From: Chelonoidis abingdonii
Lineage: Eukaryota; Chordata; Testudines; Testudinidae
Direction: 5' to 3'
NCBI RefSeq assembly: GCF_003597395.2
Contig: NC_133776.1
Location: 41,754,884 to 41,818,883, forward strand
Length of the DNA stretch: 64,000 nt
The translations under genes were made by a program, and so were the position numbers. Within the stretch, counting starts at the first letter, position 1. Each line of letters begins with the position of its first letter. Below, piece after piece: positions 58,859-64,000 of this stretch. The notes below the pieces were generated by a model, which was not told the origin of the DNA, ran no database searches, and saw only the letters and a list, made by a program, of their open reading frames with translations.

Positions 58859-59792
58859 TGTTAGGATATAGATATTCAGGTCTGTCTGCAAAGGCCTATA
58901 ACTTTAAGAATTTAGGTATATTCTTATCACTTAGCTAGTTATAGAGGTACAAAACAAGAATCAAAATCCGTCTGCCTGCTTATAGGCCTTCTCCCACAAT
59001 GATAGTCTAAGGCCTTGTTCTTAGGCTAAGGTCTTTGGCTACTCAGCAGAGGCAGCCATAAGCTGGGAAGCGAATGGTCATGTCCTCACCAGTCACACTG
59101 AAATGAGGCAGCTTTGGGCTGTTAAAAAGGTGATCCAATATATCACCTCCAGAGAAAGGGAAGAGCCTAGAAGATTTAAAGAAAATTTAGTTTGATAGCA
59201 TCCTGTCTGGCAAGAACTCACTTATCAATAGCCGGGGTGTGAAATCCTCATTTCTTTGTTCTATCACTGTAGTCTCCATTTCCCTATTGTTTGTCTGTAT
59301 AATCTCTGTCTGGTTCTGTGATTGTTTCTGTCTGCTGTATAATAAATTTTGTTGGGTGTAAACCAATTAAGGTGGTAGGATATAACTGATTAGATAATAT
59401 GTTACAATATGTTAGGATTGATTAGTTAAATTTCAGTAAAATTATTGGTTAAGGTATAGCTAAGCAGAACTCAAGTTTTACTATATAGTCTGCGGTCAAT
59501 CAGAAAGTGAAGGGGGGAAATGGGAACAGGGAATGGGGGTGGGGGAATTGGAATCATGTTTTTCTGGGGAGGGGAATGGGAACAAGGAATAGGAACAGGG
59601 ACACTGGCAAGGCTCTGTGGTGTCTGAGCTGGGAAGAGGGACACTAAGGAAGGAAATTGGAATCATACTTGCTGGAAGTTCAACCCAATAAACATCAAAT
59701 TGTTTGTACCTTTGGACTTGGGGTATTGTTGCTGTCTGTTAATGCCAAAAGGACCAGGGGAGTGAGTGGGTGAAGGAATAAGCCCCCTAACA
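58859..59792 (+). mobile_element. Solo LTR, family E, in CLSTN2 intron (antisense to the gene)
   Basis: Starts TGTTAGGATATAGATATTC and ends AGCCCCCTAACA, giving 7-bp terminal inverted repeats TGTTAGG/CCTAACA, with the 5-bp duplication TTGAG at 58854-58858 and 59793-59797. Length 934 bp. A first AATAAA lies at 59341 and another at about 59688 near the 3' end (CCCAATAAACATC). A G/A-rich stretch around 59510-59640 repeats GGGAACAGGGA-like words. No internal retroelement genes remain. On this orientation its polyadenylation signals are not on the CLSTN2 sense strand. Confidence 0.92.
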
Positions 59793-60564
59793 TTGAGTGA
59801 GGTCTTTGAAGTAATGCTGCATACAAGAATGAAAAGGACTTTCTTTGTCATGGTGGAACAGCATGCTCATTACTAGGTGATTTCTGGAGACACCTGCACT
59901 ATTTCACACTGCTGTGCATAGGAAGCAACAGTGTTCTGCCTCATTTGCCTGAGACAAAAATATGTGGACTCTCTGCTTTATATGCAATTATCTAATTGTG
60001 ACTGACTATGTGTGAGCAACAAATGCTGTAGAACAGAGTATTGATCCTGAGGTTGAAAGATGCAGTACATCTGATGTGTTAGATTATGATAGTGAAGATC
60101 CTCTATAAAAAAATTGCATTGAACCCTAGCCTCATACTGACTAAGGAGGTGCAAACTAATCTGGAATGATTTCCTACTGATGAAGAATACATCATTTCAC
60201 TTTCCCCAAGTGGGCAACACTTGGTGGCACACAAAAAAACAGTGTTGACAAAAAAAGAAACCACAAGTGAAGTTGGAAAGCAATGAGCTTGCAACGTGGT
60301 GCTTTCAAGCAGGAGTATAATAGTTGGGACATAGATTGGAGCTTGAATGTGGAAGACAGTTCATGGAAAAGGTAAGGATGACCTACACCTCAACTGTGCA
60401 TGGGAAAGAATGTGGTTTTGTATATTAGTATCAAGTGAGAGTTCATCTTGTCATTACATATCACTGAGTAGGCTAGACAGAGCAACGTCCATTCAGTATT
60501 CCCAGCTAGAGAGGTCAGTCTTTCACTTTCTATGGCATATGACATATGTAGAAGTTTTCCTCTC

Positions 60565-60680
60565 CTAAGTTACTACTACTCTTTCATTATAGCACGCATA
60601 ATGTGCTAGGTACTGTCCAAATATAGGAACACTCAGTCCCTGCTCTGAAGGATGAGAGAAGAAATGTAGCTCATCAATAG
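60565..60680 (-). repeat. Old dispersed repeat beside a CLSTN2 exon
   Basis: TAATGTGCTAGGTACTGTCC then CACTCAGTCCCTGCTCTGAA matches the family at 52575-52725 in the same orientation. It begins about 45 bases beyond the splice donor of the 60724-60869 exon. Confidence 0.6.
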
Positions 60681-60723
60681 CAGAGGGAAAGTTTTGGTAA
60701 AAATGCATCTTTTCATTACTCAC

Positions 60724-60869
60724 CTCCAAGTCAAAGTCATTACTGGTGTATCGGCCATTCAGCTCTGAGCACTTGATCCTAAACTTTCTGTCAAAGATGT
60801 TGAAAGTGTGCCAATTGCGATATCGAACCTGTCGAAGCACCAGTTCATAGTTTCTCATTGTGTCCACAC
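60724..60869 (-). CDS. CLSTN2: Calsyntenin-2, extracellular exon
   Basis: Encodes VDTMRNYELVLRQVRYRNWH, then TFNIFDRKFRIKCSELNGRY and TSNDFDLEV-type sequence, with GTGAGT as the donor after GAG. It enters in phase 1 and ends in phase 0, matching neighbours. It belongs to the membrane-proximal extracellular domain C-terminal to the LNS/laminin-G-like domain, where RYRNWH..FDR..K..CSELNGRY is a conserved calsyntenin signature. It is followed by a 6.96-kb intron. Confidence 0.92.
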
Positions 60870-61554
60870 CTGAAGCAGTAACACAACATGAATAAATACC
60901 AAAAGATGCTTAAGAGGCAAGCATTGTAGAAACCTTTTTGTGTTTACTACAAGAGTACTGAACAGGGAAATCACATGTTCTAAATAATAAAATGAAGTGG
61001 ATAGAACAATCTGAATTTGTCAAAGATTCCAGTTCATATCAAGTTAAGTGAGCAATGTTAGGACTTCAGGAACTGTAACAAAAAAATCCATTATTTTCAT
61101 ACTAGAGAAAAAATATACAGACATGGCACTAATAATTTAGTTACTTCAAAAATTACAGTATAGCCTTCAGTGGGTCAGGAACTGATCAGCACTTGTGTGA
61201 GAACACTAAGGAACTCCCTCACGGACATATGCCATATAAGGGCTTGTCAAAGGGAGAATATGTTCTGTGTCCCCATATGCTCTTGGGGGTTCACATTACC
61301 AATTGGGGCTATAAAAGTGGGGCTATGGCCATGCTGACTCCTACAGGATGAACCAGCTACCCGGTGGATCAGGTTTCCATCTGGGAGCTGAGATGGAATT
61401 GCTCTTTGTTGAGGCACAATCCCTTATTGAGCTTCCTCCGGTTAGTGTGGCTCAGGTCTGCTCTGTCCCTAACACAGAGTGGTACCTTCAAGGCAAAAAC
61501 CTAGCCCTTTCTTTTTAAGAATGTAATTAAAATGTAAATAGCTCATTAGCATAC
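60870..61554 (-). other. CLSTN2: CLSTN2 intron (685 bp)
   Basis: GT-AG intron with matching phase 1 borders. Around 61190-61480 it is less AT-rich, with GGGGCTATAAAAGTGGGGC at 61304-61322 resembling a TATA region of an unrecognised LTR remnant. No exon or RNA gene seen. Confidence 0.6.
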
Positions 61555-61725
61555 CATAGATAGAATACCCTGCTGTGGAGTTGGTGGCATCTAGATGTTT
61601 TCCTTGAAGCTCCTTACGATCCAGTTCTAAACACTCCTGTCTGGGATCTAGTTCCACACCAATGACCAAAATGTCACAGAAATCCAAGTTGTGAACCATT
61701 TCCTCTAACACAACTGGCTTATGGA
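61555..61725 (-). CDS. CLSTN2: Calsyntenin-2, extracellular exon
   Basis: Fifty-seven codons spanning VHKPVVLEEMVHNLDFCDIL, VIGVELDPRQECLELDR and ATNSTAGYSIYG. Phase 1 on both sides; borders TGTTTACAG and GTATGC. Contains two cysteines and one N-glycosylation sequon (NST). The LDFCDILVIG..LDP..ECL.LD pattern is typical of the calsyntenin membrane-proximal region. Confidence 0.92.
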
Positions 61726-63649
61726 CTGTAAACACAAGGAATAGACCATACAGAAATAAGAAACAAAATCCGAGAAAACACAGTCACAAAACAGATTTAT
61801 ACTCTAACCTGGTTTGCACCGTGTTGTCAGCTTCCAAAGGGAATGGCTGAATAGTTCTAAGCATGTATTAAACATTGACGACTGACTACACATGCAAGTC
61901 AAAAGCAAGAAATCTCCAATACTCAGATGTGATTATCAGGGGCATATAAGTACTTCGATGAATCCAAAATATAGCAAGCCATAATATATGTCAGGAAATA
62001 CAACACTGAAACATGATTTGGATGTAAATTCACAGCTTAACAATTTTGCTTTTCAATACTGTATTGACATCAGCCTAGTACTACTTCATTCAGTACATTA
62101 TTATATGTGGCAAGGAGCTGTGAACATAAATCTTTTTTTCTGTGATTGCATGATTCTTTCAATTATTCTATGGCCCATAAAGAATTTTGCATTAGAGAGG
62201 ATGCTATACTAATCTATCCAAGAACTAGCATAGTCATAAACTGGAATATCAAATGATCACGCATTTTCCCAGCTCAAAGTAATTGAGTTGTAAACTGACT
62301 GTCTTCCAGTGAGGAGTATAAAATCTATCCTGTCTCAGAAGAGAGAGTCAGATGCATATTTAATATTTTAATTCTCTGGTCCTCTTGGTACAAAGCGGCT
62401 GGAACACTGGCTTAACTGGCTCCCTGTGGATACCCTTTGCGTAATAGAAATTGCTGGAATCACAGCAACTATCACCTCTTTTCAGGCTCCCAATTTAGAG
62501 GGCACTCCCAGGAGGAAGGGATTAAAGTCAGAACCACCCTATTCCCTGGTAATCTTCAACTGCTGGAATAGCCGATGAGGACTGTGGATTAGCAAAATAA
62601 CTAAAATGTACAAATGCAAAACCAATTAAAATCAATGACTTAAAACAAAGTTTCCTTCTTGTTGATTTAAATTACCATTAAAATTGGTGATTTTAATTGC
62701 TTTGATTTAAATCAATCTGTCCTGTTTAGGACTAGATTTTCAATGGTAATTCAGTGCCTAAAGATGCAAATACACTCCTAGAGGGATTTTCAAAACCATT
62801 TATGCACTTAACTCCCAGTGGGAGTTAGGCACCTAAATACTTTTGAAAATCCCAATGATCACCTAAATACATTTAAAAATCAGGCCCTTAGGCATTTTTA
62901 CTCATAATGCACAGGGACATGAATGAAATTTCAGAGTTCCTAACATGCAAAATGAATGATCATCTCTTTTCTGAACAGGTATCCTTTTACGTATTACATT
63001 GCATGCAGTGCACACTATGCTCTCCAAAAGACAGAAAGTATTCTAGATCAGATATAGTTTAAGGCAACTGAATTAGAATTGTTAGAGAAAAAATGCTTTA
63101 GGGAACCAGTGCTCCTAAACCAGTATATTATTAGCAATTTCAGCTTTTCTGAGAGATGTACAAATAGTGGCCTATTATTCTGGTCTGAGAAATGTACCTG
63201 AGTATGATTTCTAAAAAATCTGGTTAATGACTTTAATTAAACTTCACAACAGCAGCCAAAAGGAAGCCTCTTTTTAAAACAATTTTTGGTGATGCCTTTT
63301 TGATATTTCCTAATGTTTGCCTATCACTGAAAAGGTCAGGATATTTCATGTTAACTTCGTTAAGCACCTCTAATAAGAAGTAGGCTCTTCAAAAGCAGGA
63401 TGTAAAAAAAAATAATTAAATGGTTTAGAGAAACTGTACTTAATGAACATACACACAGTAGCCCTGTAAACTTGTGCCTGAGGATCTGTCTGTTTCAAAA
63501 AATGTTTGAAATACACATTAAAATAGTCTCAATCCTAAATTGTCAGCTCTCTGGGAAAGAGACCATCTGTGTTATTTCTGTGTACTATATCTTGTACAAT
63601 AAGGCCTTAATTCTTGCTTCGGGCAAATGTGGAAAACAAATGCACAAAC
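61726..63649 (-). other. CLSTN2: CLSTN2 intron (1,924 bp)
   Basis: GT-AG intron, phase 1. Contains the GCACCTAAAT-type dispersed repeat at 62740-62890 (listed) and otherwise AT-rich sequence without an exon. Confidence 0.65.
62740..62890. repeat. Dispersed repeat with GCACCTAAAT / TTTTGAAAATC motifs
   Basis: The words TTTTCAAAACC, GTGGGAGTTAGGCACCTAAA and TACTTTTGAAAATCCCAATG belong to a family also glimpsed near 14500, 16680, 23790 and 41400. Words repeat in both orientations, suggesting an inverted-repeat DNA element. Name unknown. Confidence 0.55.
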
Positions 63650-63873
63650 CTCCATCATTTTCTTTAAAGTCCACAGAATGTTCCACTTTGGTGACTGTGC
63701 TGACAATTCTGATATCTGGTAACAGAGTCACTCCCCTTTCACTTTCAAATTGCGTAGCTGGTCTAGCAAAGTGGTCCATTCCACTTATTGTGATCTTGGG
63801 CTCATTGGCCTGAAACACCATTACATAGGCATCTATATCTGGGATGTTAATGCAGACATCTTCACCAAAACAC
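63650..63873 (-). CDS. CLSTN2: Calsyntenin-2, extracellular exon (most upstream in window)
   Basis: Encodes CFGEDVCINIPDIDAYVMVF, ANEPKITISGMDHFARPATQ, GVTLLPDIRIVSTVTKVEH and ends ENDG in phase 1. The acceptor ATATATTTTTCAG and donor GTTTGT are acceptable. The cysteine pair at the start and the LLPDIRIVST motif fit the region after the LNS domain. Exons for the signal peptide, the two cadherin repeats and the LNS domain must lie beyond 64000, so this is counted as sixth from the 3' end. Confidence 0.92.
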
Positions 63874-64000
63874 CTGAAAAATATATAGTATTCTTTAATT
63901 GCATGGAATAGTTGTTAGGTGAAATTCTTCCCTTGCTAGAGGCATGCAGTATAAAGCACGCTAGCTTGGCTACCTCACCCACTCTTTCTGTGCATGTTTC

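Larger units (their letters stand above)
51843..64000 (-). other. CLSTN2: CLSTN2 gene, 3' part (six exons, five complete introns)
   Basis: Six coding exons total 1,054 bp (about 350 residues). Intron sizes from 5' to 3' are 1,924, 685, 6,960, 611 and 797 bp, all GT-AG with matching phases. Calsyntenins are neuronal type I membrane proteins that bind kinesin-1 and act in synapse formation. Paralogue choice rests on the membrane-proximal IYRIR..HQH, the MEK after NP, and the final LPY. CLSTN3 is excluded by its different, shorter acidic tail and HRY end. CLSTN1 remains possible at low probability. No other gene overlaps it. Confidence 0.85.

Noticed and set aside
1..64000. CRISPR arrays, operons, bacterial defence systems
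   Set aside because: Spliced vertebrate gene structure and retroelements show eukaryotic nuclear DNA; no regularly spaced direct repeats were seen.

Overview
This window looks like a piece of a turtle genome, probably a cryptodire. The evidence is the repeats: a tRNA-derived SINE with a CR1-type tail like the cryptodiran Cry SINEs, a CR1 LINE 3' end, a Tx1-like LINE, several solo LTRs and fold-back DNA elements of kinds I associate with turtles. The species call is inference from repeat style. Only one protein-coding gene is recognisable.

The gene is the 3' part of a calsyntenin on the minus strand, most likely CLSTN2. Six consecutive coding exons lie at 63873-63650, 61725-61555, 60869-60724, 53763-53640, 53028-52844 and 52046-51843 (stop codon included). 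All five introns between them are GT-AG and the codon phases match at every junction (1, 1, 0, 1, 0). Together they encode part of the extracellular region, the single membrane segment and the whole cytoplasmic tail with two WDDS motifs and a long glutamate tract. Upstream exons lie beyond base 64000.

Everything from 1 to about 51500 is intergenic or 3' flanking DNA with no gene I can support. Its main landmark is a broken Tx1-like LINE on the plus strand (about 2474-12150). A solo LTR is inserted inside its ORF2 (10370-11499, 5-bp target duplication). Further solo LTRs of the same family are at 12731-13532 (with a 25-N assembly gap and a suspicious tandem duplication) and 20404-21563 (minus), plus a fragment at 1-112. 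A second LTR family has copies at 25081-26216, 27529-28661 (minus) and 44853-46016. Other LTR-like units are at 22564-23381, 23367-23699 and 58859-59792. The last is a clean solo LTR inside a CLSTN2 intron.

Smaller elements include hAT-like MITEs (32166-32385, 49759-50048), elements with GTCTACACT-type inverted ends (31253-31552, 43631-44732), and a fold-back repeat (26470-27110). A further repeat family has PLE-like features: inverted arms, a 12-bp target duplication in one copy, and a tandem copy with a complete-looking hammerhead ribozyme core at 21109-21145. The hammerhead-bearing tandem repeat is the most unusual feature. The rest reads as ordinary repeat-rich reptile non-coding DNA.
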